A DNA stretch of 64,000 nucleotides, from positions 124,581 to 188,580 of the forward strand of contig CAJNDS010002103.1 in assembly GCA_905221605.1 (NCBI GenBank), written 5' to 3'. Positions 41,158-50,178 of this stretch are shown here, one piece after another. A program made the translations under genes and the position numbers. The notes below the pieces were generated by a model. The model was not told the origin of the DNA. It saw only the letters and a program-made list of their open reading frames with translations, and searched no databases. The DNA comes from Symbiodinium natans. Lineage: Eukaryota > Sar > Dinophyceae > Suessiales > Symbiodiniaceae. Every line of letters begins with the position of its first letter. Position 1 is the first letter of the stretch.

Positions 41158-44100
41158 CGTCCAAGGAAAGGAGAGCACAAAACCCCAAACGAGAAAGCCT
41201 TCGGGACACTATAGCCCCACCCCAAGAACCCAAAACCTACTTTTTTTGTAGGTTATTTCTTTAAAGCCCCTAGGTTATTACATTAAAGCCCCTCATCGGG
41301 TTCTCAGGTAACCTGCAAAAAAGTAAGTTTTGCGTTTAATTAAGGTAAGCCCTGAACCACAGCGATGCGAATGCGTGCCGGAAGACATTCCAAGCCCCGC
41401 CGACGAGAACTTGAAGCGCCAGCCTTGCGACAGCACCTGGCCGGATTTAGGGTCTTAAAACAAGGGGGGGGTTCAGGCTTTTCGGGCTTTAGGGTGACAT
41501 TGTATGCTCAGAAAGGCTGAAAGGCCTTCACCCCAAACCCGCAACCCTCATGAGCAGAAAGCCCTGGAAGGTTCGGGGCTTCAGGTTTGAGAGGTTTCGA
41601 GTTTAGGGTGGGGCTATGCCACTCGAATGAGCCCCATGAAGCCTCAAAAGCCATGATGCAGTTCGACCATCTTGGGAATGGAGACCCTAAACCCTAAACC
41701 CTAAACCCTAAACCCTAAACCCTAAACCCCAAACCCTAAACCCTAAACCCTAGCCCCCAAACCCTGCATAAACCCTCCATGAGCCGAAGCACATGCGGCT
41801 CGTCGGCGACGCGAAACACGGATTTCCAGCCGACTCCCTTGTAGCCGGTGGTCGTCCCAGTCGCCTCCGGCAGTGCTAGCAAGCACTCTAGGGTTTAGGG
41901 TTTAGGGTTTAGGGTTTGGGGTTTGGGGTTAGTTTGGGGTTTAGTCTGAGATATCGGAAGTTTGGAGGCACTGCGCTTTACCGGGAGGTTCGGACTTGTG
42001 ACCCTCTCAGCTTTACGTCTCGCCCAAAGTCAAGAGATCATGAACCACCTCGCCCCGATTTAAATCCCTAAACCCTAAACCCTAAACCCTAAACCCTAAA
42101 CCCTAAACCCCTAAACCGTAAACCCCAAAACCCTATAGGACAAAAGGTCAGCCCTAGGTCTGCTTGCAGTTTCGGACTTCAACTTGGGAGTTTCCGAAAT
42201 TATGGGGTACCTTCTTGGGGTCCTTATTACAAGGGGATCCTACAATTCACGGTTTAGGGTTTAGGGTTTAGGGTCCAATTTTCATAAACCCCTGCTTATG
42301 GTCTCTAGTCACTCTAGTCTCAGCTTGATCGGGCGGGTGAGCGCGATGCCTGAGACTTCGAGGACCGGGAGATGTCGCACAGTGCGCGCACATCCGCCTG
42401 CGGGGGCGAGTCATGAGCGGGTGTAGGGTTTAGGGTTTAGGGTTTAGGGTTTAGGGTTTAGGGTTTAGGGTTTAGGGTTTAGGGTTTAGGGCAGCAATGG
42501 ACGAAGCATCAGAACTGCTTGCACTACAGGAAATCTGTGCTTCCAGGTCGAGGCTCCTCCGTCAGCCCCTTCTCGTTGTTCGCCTTGCCACGAACCAGGA
42601 TGGGCTGCGAGGGTTTAGGGTTTAGGGTTTAGGGCGGCCGGTTTAGGGTTTAGGGTTTAGGGTTTAGGGTTTAGGGTTTAGGGTTTAGGGTTTAGGGTTT
42701 AGGGTTTAGGGTTTAGGGTTTAGGGGGGTTTAGGGTTTAGGGTTTAGGGTTTAGGGTTTAGGGTTTAGGGTTTAGGGTTTAGGGTTTAGGGTTTGGGCTA
42801 CTAGGGTTTCGATAAACTTGGGAAGCTGACAGACGCGCACGCTCGCGTCACAAGGGCTTAGACAATTTCCTTGGAAAGATTCAGCCGGGTAGCTGCAAAG
42901 AAATATGGCTGCCCTGCAGCTTCTGGCGGCCTGCAGCACAGTTGCTTCGCGGATGGGCACAAGTCCGAAATTTGGGGACACAGTTGCCTGGGAACCGAAA
43001 AATGTACATGGTTCCCTCTTGTTTTGCGTAGTGGGGTTTGCAAGGGAGCTCGAAAAGGGAATAAGGGTTCTACCGCTAGGGTAAGTTCTGGGCATGGCGA
43101 CCTGTTTCAGGGTCCGTCTTTCAAGAGTCCACAGCCCTCAGCCCTAAACGTGCAAGATTGCCATGGCCATGGTCATGGACCCTAAACCCTAAACCCTAAA
43201 CCCTAAACCCTAAACCCTAAACCCTAAACCCTAGACTGTGAGGCCCAAAGCGTCGCAGGTCTCCCCCCATAAGCGCCTGCCCCTCAGGACCAGGTCAATC
43301 CGAGGACGCACACCCTCCGCATAGCTGTTATCGTCAGCCTCAGGTTCATCTGATGTAGGGTTCATATTTCCCAAAGGGTCCTAAGTACCTGCATAGTAGA
43401 AAGTAGGGTTTCTATAATAGGAATTACTGTTATGGTGTGGGTAAGTGACCCTCATATAGGTACTTAGGTTTCTTTGGGTTTCTTGTATCCCCAAAAGGAC
43501 ACCCAGTATGTACACTCACCACTTTTAAAAAGGAACCTTAGGTACACTCACCAAGAACAGTAATATAAACCCCACTTCATCTAGGAGCACGCAGACGTTG
43601 TATAGGGGTTCGTGCGCAATACCTGCATGGTCACTTCTCTCTAAATATTGGTCCCTTGTTGGGTACCCTAAAGATCAGGGGCCGCCCTCTACTAGAAACC
43701 GCAAAAGGAGCCACAAATTGAGAGAAGTGACCATATATTCTCCGCCACCTACAGAAGAGAGCGCCCAGGTCATGTCTGGGGGCTCAGAAGCTTGCGGGGC
43801 GAACCCTAAACCCCTAACCTCTTCTGCTTGCTTCAACCCTAAACCCTAAACCCTAAACCCCAAATATACCTAAAGCCCCAAGTCCACCACACCCCGAGTC
43901 CACGGCCTAAACACTCCTGATCTGGTCCTTTTTCGGGGAGGCTATACTATAATCTCTTATAACTGGCCACAAAACCGGGTCCATGTACCTATATAGTATA
44001 TACTTGAGGGCCTTAAACGGGCTCCCATAAAGTAACCTTGAGAGCCCAAGTATGGAGAGTTCAGGCTGCGACTCTTGGTAACCCAGTGACGATACAACCC

Positions 44101-44476
44101 TGAACCCTGAACCCTAAACCCTAAACCCTAAACCCCAAACCCTAAACCCTAAACCCTAAACCCTAAACCCTAAACCCTAAACCCCAAACCTCAACCGCGA
44201 CTCCCTTTATGAGGGGGTGAGGCGACGGCTCCCGGCGCTGGGCCCCGCGCGTTCTGCAGAAGCTCCTGGTCAGGGTGGTGGGTGGAGGGTTGAGGGCTTA
44301 GGGTATACCAGTGGGTATCTGGGCTGCGACCTAGGGTAGAGGGCTTAGGGTTTAGGACTAGGGGCCTTCAGGGTAAAGGGTTGAAGGTTTGGTTGGGGGT
44401 GTTTGGAGTCCAGTCCTGTACAAAGTGCGCCTGGGACTCGTAGAGGTCCTTGGCCTGAGCCGTGAGTTTGGCAGGG
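38872..44476 (-). CDS. Sacsin-like protein with HSP90-type (Nov) ATPase domain, 12 exons, both ends open
   Basis: Predicted GHKL-type ATPase module as in sacsin, a chaperone-like protein. Exons on the minus strand: 44476-44416, 44265-44251, 43338-43291, 42604-42557, 42397-42350, 41864-41793, 41436-41387, 40930-40909, 40195-40136, 39892-39518, 39192-39134, 38963-38872. They join in frame (316 codons). Family landmarks in order: KDLYESQAHFVQ, ELLQNADDNSY (ATP/Mg motif), NNEKGLTEADVRALCDI, GYKGVGWKSVFRVADEP (second ATP motif), VLSQGWRFKF, LTPQWLE, LPSEV...GDTVFYLPLSDP, LLFLRRV, RVFAYLPVRSVGFRFAIQA, ENLRRRNAVAPAFIKA. Donors are GT, GC and GA; acceptors mostly AG|G; many junctions carry short direct repeats. 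The junction between 43291 and 42604 is the least certain. More exons must exist on both sides; 45199-45264, 37965-38085 and 37303-37732 are candidates. The family call is strong; the full domain layout is unknown. Confidence 0.85.
39134..39192 (-). CDS. Sacsin-like exon 11
   Basis: AAGCCCAG| then VGFRFAIQAPFHLTASRAD, ending TT|GCATCC. It restores RSVGFRFAIQ from the previous exon. Confidence 0.85.
39355..39392. repeat. C homopolymer
   Basis: About 20 consecutive C between unique sequences in intron 10 of the sacsin-like gene. Confidence 0.9.
39518..39892 (-). CDS. Sacsin-like exon 10, the only long exon
   Basis: 125 codons from VFYLPLSDPSKSVPS through CAQLLFLRRVTEISL to RVFAYLPVRS. Acceptor GCTGAG|GTG; donor TCC|GTTGCT. 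Strong match to the segment after the ATPase lid in sacsin-like proteins. Confidence 0.88.
40136..40195 (-). CDS. Sacsin-like exon 9
   Basis: ATCCGGAG| then DTEVDKLPSEVREAHSRGDT, donor |GTGCCGCG. It joins exon 10 as GDTVFYLPL. A CCCTAAA unit lies 13 bases before the acceptor. Confidence 0.8.
40240..40908. other. Sacsin-like intron 8
   Basis: Family D fragment (40240-40293), then unique DNA including a Gly/Asp-coding low-complexity patch with (GAC)n at 40650-40710. A 78-codon plus-strand frame there (40564-40800) shows no domain and is not called. Confidence 0.5.
40909..40930 (-). CDS. Sacsin-like exon 8, 22-nt microexon
   Basis: AACTGAG|G then LTPQWLE and |GACTCTGG. GGAGGAC is repeated at both edges of the next intron. 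Phase fits both neighbours. Confidence 0.7.
40962..41386. other. Sacsin-like intron 7
   Basis: Contains an (AG)n microsatellite (41121-41157) and a small element with AACCTACTTTTTTTGTAGG and TAGGTTATT repeats (41230-41330). No coding segment seen. Confidence 0.6.
41387..41436 (-). CDS. Sacsin-like exon 7
   Basis: CCGGCCAG| then VLSQGWRFKFSSAGLG, donor AAT|GTCTTCC. GTGCT is repeated at the preceding donor and this acceptor. Confidence 0.8.
41685..41765. repeat. CCCTAAA array
   Basis: About 11 units in intron 6 of the sacsin-like gene; reads TTTAGGG on the gene strand. Confidence 0.9.
41793..41864 (-). CDS. Sacsin-like exon 6 with second ATP-binding motif
   Basis: CCGGAG| then ATGTTTGYKGVGWKSVFRVA and DEPH, donor CAT|GTGCTTCGG. 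GxKGxGxKSVFxVxD is the hallmark of the Nov/HSP90-like ATPase. Confidence 0.9.
42350..42397 (-). CDS. Sacsin-like exon 5
   Basis: CCCCCGCAG| then ADVRALCDISRSSKSQ, GC donor. Sixteen codons, phase 0 at both ends. Confidence 0.85.
42423..42490. repeat. TTTAGGG array between exons 4 and 5
   Basis: Nine perfect units; CCCTAAA on the gene strand, upstream of exon 5. Confidence 0.95.
42557..42604 (-). CDS. Sacsin-like exon 4
   Basis: CCCTCGCAG| then PILVRGKANNEKGLTE, ending GAG|GAGCCT (GA donor). NNEKGLTE is typical of the family. The acceptor lies about 6 bases from a CCCTAAA array. Confidence 0.85.
42611..42793. repeat. Largest TTTAGGG block in the window
   Basis: About 24 units broken by GGGCGGCCG at about 42633 and a G insertion at about 42722. 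On the gene strand it is CCCTAAA directly before exon 4. Confidence 0.95.
43178..43235. repeat. CCCTAAA array
   Basis: Eight units, in intron 3 of the sacsin-like gene. Confidence 0.9.
43291..43338 (-). CDS. Sacsin-like exon 3
   Basis: AACCTGAG| then ADDNSYAEGVRPRIDL, donor CTG|GTCCTG (tentative). With exon 2 it gives ELLQNADDNSY. Confidence 0.85.
43440..43737. mobile_element. Repeat with GGACACCCA unit and an adjacent inverted-repeat element
   Basis: 43440-43590 matches 29450-29600. At 43629-43737, ATGGTCACTTCTCTC is mirrored by GAGAGAAGTGACCAT, a 15-bp perfect inverted repeat. Confidence 0.7.
43978..44067. mobile_element. MITE family B copy, right end truncated
   Basis: GTCCATGTACCTATATAGTA and TATACTTGAGGGCC are present, but the right inverted end stops at GCCCAAGTATGGAG. 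Confidence 0.7.
44095..44190. repeat. CCCTAAA array
   Basis: About 12 units with CCCTGAA and CCCCAAA variants, in intron 2 of the sacsin-like gene. Confidence 0.9.
44251..44265 (-). CDS. Sacsin-like exon 2, 15-nt microexon
   Basis: CTGACCAG| then ELLQN and |GCGCGGGG. CAGGA recurs at the preceding donor. It completes ELLQNADDNSY across three exons. No longer exon fits the frame. Confidence 0.7.
44416..44476 (-). CDS. Sacsin-like exon 1 (first one found)
   Basis: AGCTCGCAG|C then PAKLTAQAKDLYESQAHFVQ, ending CAG|GACTGG (GA donor). A CCCTAAA array precedes the acceptor. Earlier exons not identified with confidence. Confidence 0.8.
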
Positions 44477-44819
44477 CTGCGAGCTTGGGTTTAGGATTTA
44501 GGGTTTAGGGTTTAGGGTGGAAGGGTTTTGGGTTTGGGATTTAGGGTTTTAGAGGCTGCGCATCCTCAGCCCTAAACCTCAAAGCCTTATGCTGAACCCT
44601 TGCGTGAAGTAGGGATAAAGTATGTACACCCACCAAGATGTATGCGGAACCCATATTCGTATGTACACTCCCCAGTAACAGCCAACAACACCCCTGCTTC
44701 GAATCTCATACCCTAAACTCTTGCCCAAGCATCTACTTGGGCCTTCAAAGGGGCTCGTGTAGAGTGTCTTCGGCCTCTAGATTTGCATCGTCAGCAGGTA
44801 GTATAGTGACCTAAATAAT

Positions 44820-45180
44820 CAGAATAGTGTCGTGTTTTTTTTTTTTTTTGGGGGGGGGGGGTGGGAATTGTAGTACAGGCGGGGGGGGGGGGGGGGGGTG
44901 TGGGTGTTAGTATAGTAGAATTTGATTACATACGGACCACAAGGGAATACTCTAAGTAATTATTCCGACCCCTATAGCACGGGACCCCCACACGGGTTAG
45001 TTGCCTCGTATCTCCCCGATTTCCCCACAGCCCCCCCCTAGCTTCCCCCACAAAATGAAGCGGGGAACCCACGGGGGGTAGTAGCCCTAAACCCTAAACC
45101 CTAATTTAAACCCTAAACCCTAAACCCTAAACCCTAAACCCTAAACCCTAAACCCTATAGAGGGGCGGGGAACCCATGGG
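44820..45180. mobile_element. G-rich tracts, family G fragment and family E MITE with telomeric insert
   Basis: T-run and G-runs at 44825-44898, family G fragment at 44900-44985, then a family E element whose half GTAGTAG is followed directly by CCCTAAA units (45084-45158) before the right end GGGGAACCCATGGG. Confidence 0.65.
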
Positions 45181-45198
45181 CATCTACTCAAAAGGGCC

Positions 45199-45264
45199 CT
45201 GGCCAGACGATCCACCGCCGCAGTGAGGGAGCGGCGCATCTCGGCCACGCCGCGTCGGAGATCC
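45199..45264 (-). CDS. Candidate upstream exon of the sacsin-like gene
   Basis: Minus-strand frame reading DLRRGVAEMRRSLTAAVDRL with a possible acceptor TGGGAG|G. Strongly helical. Phase does not join directly to 44476, so one exon may be missing. Confidence 0.45.
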
Positions 45265-45290
45265 TCCCAAGCTTTGCGGTTGGGGCAGTA

Positions 45291-46824
45291 GCCCTAAACC
45301 CTAAACCCTAAACCCTAAACCCTAAACCCTAAACTTATAAACCCCAAAAGCAGTGGGGTTTAAAGCTCCGGGGATCTATTCAAAAAATCCTTTCCAAAGA
45401 GCCTACAAAAACTAATCTAGAATTCCGCAAAAGCGCCTAAGCTCCAGAGACCCCCCCCCACAAATATCCGTAAGCCCCTAAAGCCCTCACACCCTCAAAC
45501 CCAAAACGCTCGTCCCCAACAGCCGAACAGTCTCTTTTTTCTAGGACTGAGGGTTTCAGAGGTTTAGGGTTTAGGGTTTAGGGCCTTAGGGCTCAGGCTT
45601 TAAAGGCTTTAAGGGATAAGGGTTAGGTTTCAGGGTTTGATGGTTCAGAGCTAAGGGTTGGGATGTCTTGGCAACTGGGCGCTTTTTTTTTTTTTTCTCC
45701 GGAAGCTCTTCGGGACGTCAACCTTTAAACTTCAAGAAGACACCCGGCCTGCGAGTATCCACAACAACCTGAACTCCGAAACCCCGAACCCTGAGCCCTG
45801 AAGCCCTGACCCCCGAATTAACCTCTCAACCCTGAATCCCTATACCCCAAACCCTAACCCTAAACCTTATAAACTCTGGGCCCTAAACCCTAAGCCCCAA
45901 GCCCTGCACCCCGAACCCTCAACCCTAACTCCCGAATCCCTAAGGGCCCTAAGGCTGATCCCAGGTGCCCTAAGCCAGCAGGGGTAAAAGGAGGGACCCC
46001 TAACCTTTTTCCCCTATATAACCCCTTTATATACCTTATATCGTCCCTATACCTAAGTAGCCCTAAATCACCCCGAAGGCCCCTTTCAAGGGTAACATAG
46101 GGGCCTTCATAAATTAGAATAGGGTTTAGGGTTTTAGGGGGGGGGGGGGGTTCTATAGTATAACTATGAAGGGACCATAAGGGAATACTATGTGTACTTA
46201 TTCCGACCCCTATACTCGGGTCCTAGAGCCCGAAACCCTAAACCCTAAACCCCAAACCCTAAACCCCCTGTAGTCCCTTGACCCAGAAGTCTCAGGAACG
46301 CGCCGTTGGCAGGGCGTCAAGCTCCACACCGACAAGACGCGCCTGGCGCAGTGGGAAGAGCCTGTAGGGCTTAGGGCTTAGGATTTAGGGTTTAGGGTTT
46401 GGGGTTTAGGGCTAGGGTTTAGGGCTGGCCTGTAGGTCCTAAATCCCGAGCCCTTGAAACCCCCTAAACCCCCCAAAAATCCGAGATCTTGAGTTGATCC
46501 TGGCTGCCGGGTTTTTGCCTTTTTACACTCCCCACCAAGCCACCTAACCCTTGCCCTGAACCTTTCGATTTGAATTGACTCTTTCGAGACCAAGGCCTGA
46601 AGACTCTACATCTGAAGGAAACTTTCAGGCTGGGTTTTGGGGCTTATGAAAGCTTAGTGTTTGTACGCTCCGTAGACGAAAGCGTACCCTCCTGCTGTTG
46701 AGTCACCATCCTTACCCCTCAGACAAAGGAAACAAGGTACCATTGGGCAGCTTACCGTAGAAGGATTTGGGGTTTCAGGCTTTCAGAGTTTCGAGTATAG
46801 GGTCTAGCGTCAAATTTAAAAGTC
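45291..46824. other. Repeat-rich stretch
   Basis: CCCTAAA array (45291-45335), degenerate telomeric DNA (45540-45930), and a family G MITE (46096-46212). An exon-like segment at about 46280-46360 is open on both strands and not assigned. Confidence 0.45.
46096..46212. mobile_element. MITE family G copy
   Basis: ATAGGGGCCTTCATAA, then GGGTTTTAGGGG, GTATAACTATGAAGGGACC, and an end ATTCCGACCCCTATA. Copies at 49376-49443, 49664-49918 and 60484-60590; fragments at 17800 and 44900. Confidence 0.7.
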
Positions 46825-46895
46825 CTCCATGGCCTTCCGAATGTCCCGGACCACCGCTTGCTCGGGACAGGTATCGCCACCAGGACCTTCTTCTG
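46825..46895 (-). CDS. Orphan exon, helical segment
   Basis: Minus-strand frame GGDTCPEQAVVRDIRKAMED then F and a stop. Acceptor CAGAAGAAG|G upstream. Family not recognised; it could be a last exon or continue through an earlier donor. Confidence 0.4.
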
Positions 46896-47331
46896 TGGCC
46901 TAGCTCAGCAGGACGGGGGTGGCCCATTGGAGTAGAAGGGGTGGGTCTGAAAATGTCTGAACCCGAATTAAACCAAAAACCCTAACCCCTCAACCCGAAA
47001 CTCCTAACCCCAGATCCCGTTTTTGTTGGGTCCTATTTTGGGGACCCGAGATCCGGGCTCAACTTTGACGCAGACTTGGATTTCGTTCGACGTTCGAGTC
47101 TTCGGCTGTTGGCGCGAGAGCCGTTGACATGATGTTGCTCTTCCTCAAGTAGCAACCCTAAAACCCTCAAGCCCTAAAACCCTAAAACCCCTAGAACCCT
47201 AGAACCCTGAAACCCTAAAGCGCTCAACCCTAAAACCCGAAATTAAACAAAAAAAACCTAAAGCCTTTTGTTGTTCTTACCACTCTGAAGGGACTTAGGG
47301 TTTTAGGACTCAAAGTTTTAAGCTTTTGTCA
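46896..47331. other. Mixed sequence with one possible exon
   Basis: At about 47050-47150 the minus strand reads MSTALAPTAEDSNVERNPSL in one frame and another frame is open too. No family and no confident borders. Degenerate CCCTAAAA repeats follow at 47150-47230. Confidence 0.35.
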
Positions 47332-47563
47332 TGGGTTCTCCTGCGACCCCCCTCTATACCGTCCCCCCCCTAGGTTCCCGCAGAATTAAGGAAATTCGGG
47401 ATACTTCAGCCGAATTAAGGTTATTAAAAGGGGGGGGGGGGGGCTAGTAGCCCTAAACCCTAAACCCTAAACCCTAAACCCTAAACCCTAAACCCTAAAC
47501 CCTAAACCCTAAACCCTAAACCCTAAACATAGTATAGAGGGGGGTAGTAGGCAAACCCATGAT
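47332..47563. mobile_element. MITE family E copy interrupted by a CCCTAAA array
   Basis: Left end CATGGGTTCTCCTGCGACCC, right end GGGGGGTAGTAGGCAAACCC then ATG. The insert begins exactly after CTAGTAG with CCCTAAA (about 47450-47528, 11 units), the same junction type as at 45084. Confidence 0.8.
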
Positions 47564-48776
47564 TTTGGGGCTCAAGGAGGCTCAGGCTTGCTATGCGGCA
47601 CCCGCAAAACTGGCGACAGCACTCCTCTTCTGACTCTTTTTGGCTCTAAGGTAAGGGTTTAGGGGTTGCAAGGGTTTAGGGTTTAGGGTTTAGGGTTTGG
47701 GGTTTGGGGTTTGGGGTTTGGGGGGCTACGGTTCTGAGAACCCGAAACCCTGATTCGAGGTCCGAGCCTCGACTGTCAGGGAACCCGGCGGCAACCCCAA
47801 CTCGCCTCAGTGAGTGGTTTAGGACTGATGTTGCTGGTTTAGGGTTTAGGGTTTAGGGTTTAGGGTTTAGGGTTTAGGGTTTAGGGTTTAGGGTTTAGGG
47901 TTTAGGGTTTAGGGTTTAGGGTTTAGGGCCCCGAAACCCTAAACCCTAAACCCTAAACTTGTGCAGGCTTATGTAGAGTTATGTAGGATTTAGAGGGTTG
48001 GAGTTGTGCTAATCTCCTACTCGGATACTGAGAGTGGACGGGGTAAGTCAAAGACATTTGGGGGTGTTACGATACTCGCGGTACCTTACAGTCCTTACTA
48101 TATGGCGGTTTAGGTTTTAGGGTGTAGGGTTTAGGGTATACGAAAATAGTGGCACCATATTGGGTCCTTATAATTATCAGGGGATCCTACTATTTGAGGG
48201 TCTATACTAGGGGTCCCTTCTTCTCGTACCTCCCCATTCAAGTAAGAGCGCGGGTTGGTGCCTGGGTTGCTCTTAGGGTTTAGGGTTTAGGGTTTAGGGT
48301 TTAGGGTTTAGGGTTTAGGGGTTGAGTAAAGATACTGGTACCATACTGAGGAAACAATCTTAACTGCTATGCATTGTGACAGACTTTAAGTTCCTTAACA
48401 GCAACCCCCCATTCTTGAGCTTCATCTCATTCCTATACTCCCCTTACTAAACAAGAATATCTTTAAATATCCTCTTGGGTTTTATATGAACAAAAATAAA
48501 AAAAACCAAGGGAGATATAGATTCACTCGGCCTCTCCCACTAACAGTCTCTTTCTGGCCACTGATGCCTATGGTCCGAATCCTCTCTGAGTAGGTTGCCA
48601 TGGTTTCTAAGATGCCCCTTAGAACCCTTCTGAAAAAATGTTCTCACACCCTAAACCCTAAACTCTAAACCCTAAGCCCTAAACCCACTAAGGGGCAACG
48701 TACGACGTCCCAAGGGCTTACCTTAGTGTCGGCAGAGCCTGGGGCCTCTCCACATCCTACACAACACAACTGGCTG
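47564..48776. repeat. Telomeric arrays, mostly TTTAGGG
   Basis: Arrays at 47670-47725 (grading to TTTGGGG), 47836-47927 with inverted CCCTAAA at 47935-47958, and 48270-48325. Family H copy at 48140-48232. Exon-like stretches at 47580-47640 and 47750-47820 remain unassigned. Confidence 0.6.
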
Positions 48777-48880
48777 GTTCTTAGTAGGGAATGAGGGAAT
48801 GAGGACTCTATATAATCACTTAAAGGGTATTTCTAGGGCCCTCATTCCCTAAACCCTAAACCCTGAGAACCAGGGCGACA
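48777..48880. mobile_element. MITE family A copy with telomeric units in its right end
   Basis: Left end CTGGTTCTTAGTAGGGAATG; right end CCCTCATTCCC followed by TAAACCCTAAACCC and then TGAGAACCAG. Two telomeric units replace the expected TACTAA. Confidence 0.75.
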
Positions 48881-48981
48881 AGCCCTGGCGCAGATGAGTC
48901 GGGGACCTTCTGAGGCATCTGGTGCGCTTTGCCTGGGCTCGACGCCCTTTTAAGCTGCTGTGGGTCCAACATAGAACCCTA

Positions 48982-49078
48982 AGGATCCATGTACCTATAT
49001 AGGATATACTTGGGCGCCAAAGAGTTTCCTGTGTCGTAGCTTTAGGGCCCAAGTATATACTATATATGGATCCTTACG
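48982..49078. mobile_element. MITE family B copy
   Basis: GGATCCATGTACCTATATAG on the left and TATACTATATATGGATCC on the right, with AGCTTTAGGGCCCAAGT inside. Confidence 0.8.
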
Positions 49079-49663
49079 GTAAGGGGGAGGTGGCTTAGCT
49101 TCGTGTAGGAAGTGGAGGGTCACGATTTCCAACTGGAAAAAGTCATTCACGAAAAGTGTGTTGAATGGCAAATATCGAAACGATCTCCGACCCAGGGGTC
49201 ATTGAGAATCAGCATGCTTTTGGTCACTTCTTTGACAGTAGACATTATGTGGCATCATCACGGAAACTGCATTGAGCACAAAGGAAGCTTGCGCCAAGCA
49301 GCTTTTGCTCCAGCTTGCTCGAGACCAGTACCAGCTCATCCTGGATTCGAAAGCTCACGCGCAATTGAGACATAATATAGGGGCCTTAGTAATTTAGAAT
49401 AGGGTTTTGGGGGAATTACAGTATAGTTATAAAGGGACCATCATTCAGCTCTTCAAGCCTTACTGCGGCATCTTCGACCCCACGCCACCAAGAGAACAAC
49501 CCAAGGGTGCAACCTAAACCCTAAACCTTTAAACCCTAGACCCTAAACTCGAAACCCTAAACCCTAAACGCCCGGCCATGAGCCTCAACGCTCGCATGCA
49601 ATGGCCAACGACTTAGAGGTGAAATGAGGAGAAGACACAAACCTCAGCAAACCTGAGTTGGTC
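49079..49663. other. Unique sequence, no gene assigned
   Basis: An 87-codon plus-strand frame at 49112-49375 has no recognisable domain. A family G fragment sits at 49376-49443 and a CCCTAAA run at 49515-49570. Confidence 0.4.
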
Positions 49664-49918
49664 ATATAGGGGCCTTAATAACTAAAATAGGGTTTTGGGG
49701 CTTCTGATAGTGTAAATACAATAACAAAGGGACCATCAGGCAACACGATCCGTAACTATTCTGACCCCTATAAGCTCGTGTTGATAAACATATCTCGGCG
49801 GAGCTGAGCAGCATGCAACTGCAAGCTTTGTGTCCCTTATGGTCCTTTTATAATTATAATTCCACCATCACAAGCCCCAAAAAAACCTATTTTAGTTACT
49901 AAGGCCCCTCTATGACCC
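49664..49918. mobile_element. Long hairpin made of two inverted family G halves
   Basis: The left arm ATAGGGGCCTTAATAACTAA, then AATAGGGTTTTGGGGCTT, is mirrored by AAGCCCCAAAAAAACCTATT and TTAGTTACTAAGGCCCCT. CCTGAGTTGGTC and GACCCACTCAGG flank it as an outer inverted repeat. The loop is about 90 bases. Confidence 0.75.
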
Positions 49919-49983
49919 ACTCAGGTTTGCATGTCTAGAGCCCATGCCATGCTCATGCCTGGTGTGTCCACTACGTTTTTTTC

Positions 49984-50095
49984 TACTGATTGCTTAAGAG
50001 CCCTCGGAAAATGAAAAGTATTCTTCCCTATCAGGGTAAGAAGGGGATTGTTTACTTTTATGTTGTTGGGGGATTCTTAAGCAAATGGTAGTTTA
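49984..50095. mobile_element. MITE family I copy
   Basis: GATTGCTTAAGAGCCC on the left, and GGATTCTTAAGCAAATGGTA on the right. Confidence 0.7.
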
Positions 50096-50124
50096 GTGTT
50101 TAGGGTTTAGAGTTGAGGTCGCGC

Positions 50125-50178
50125 CTCTTTGTCGGCGAGAGTCCGGCGCAACTGCCGGTTTTCTTGCTCGAGGGCCGC
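50125..50178 (-). CDS. Coiled-coil gene exon 7
   Basis: GTTGGAG| then AALEQENRQLRRTLADKE, GC donor. Strong coiled-coil heptads. Confidence 0.65.

Noticed and set aside
42611-42793. True chromosome end
   Set aside because: Arrays occur in both orientations at dozens of internal positions with genes on both sides, so they are interstitial.
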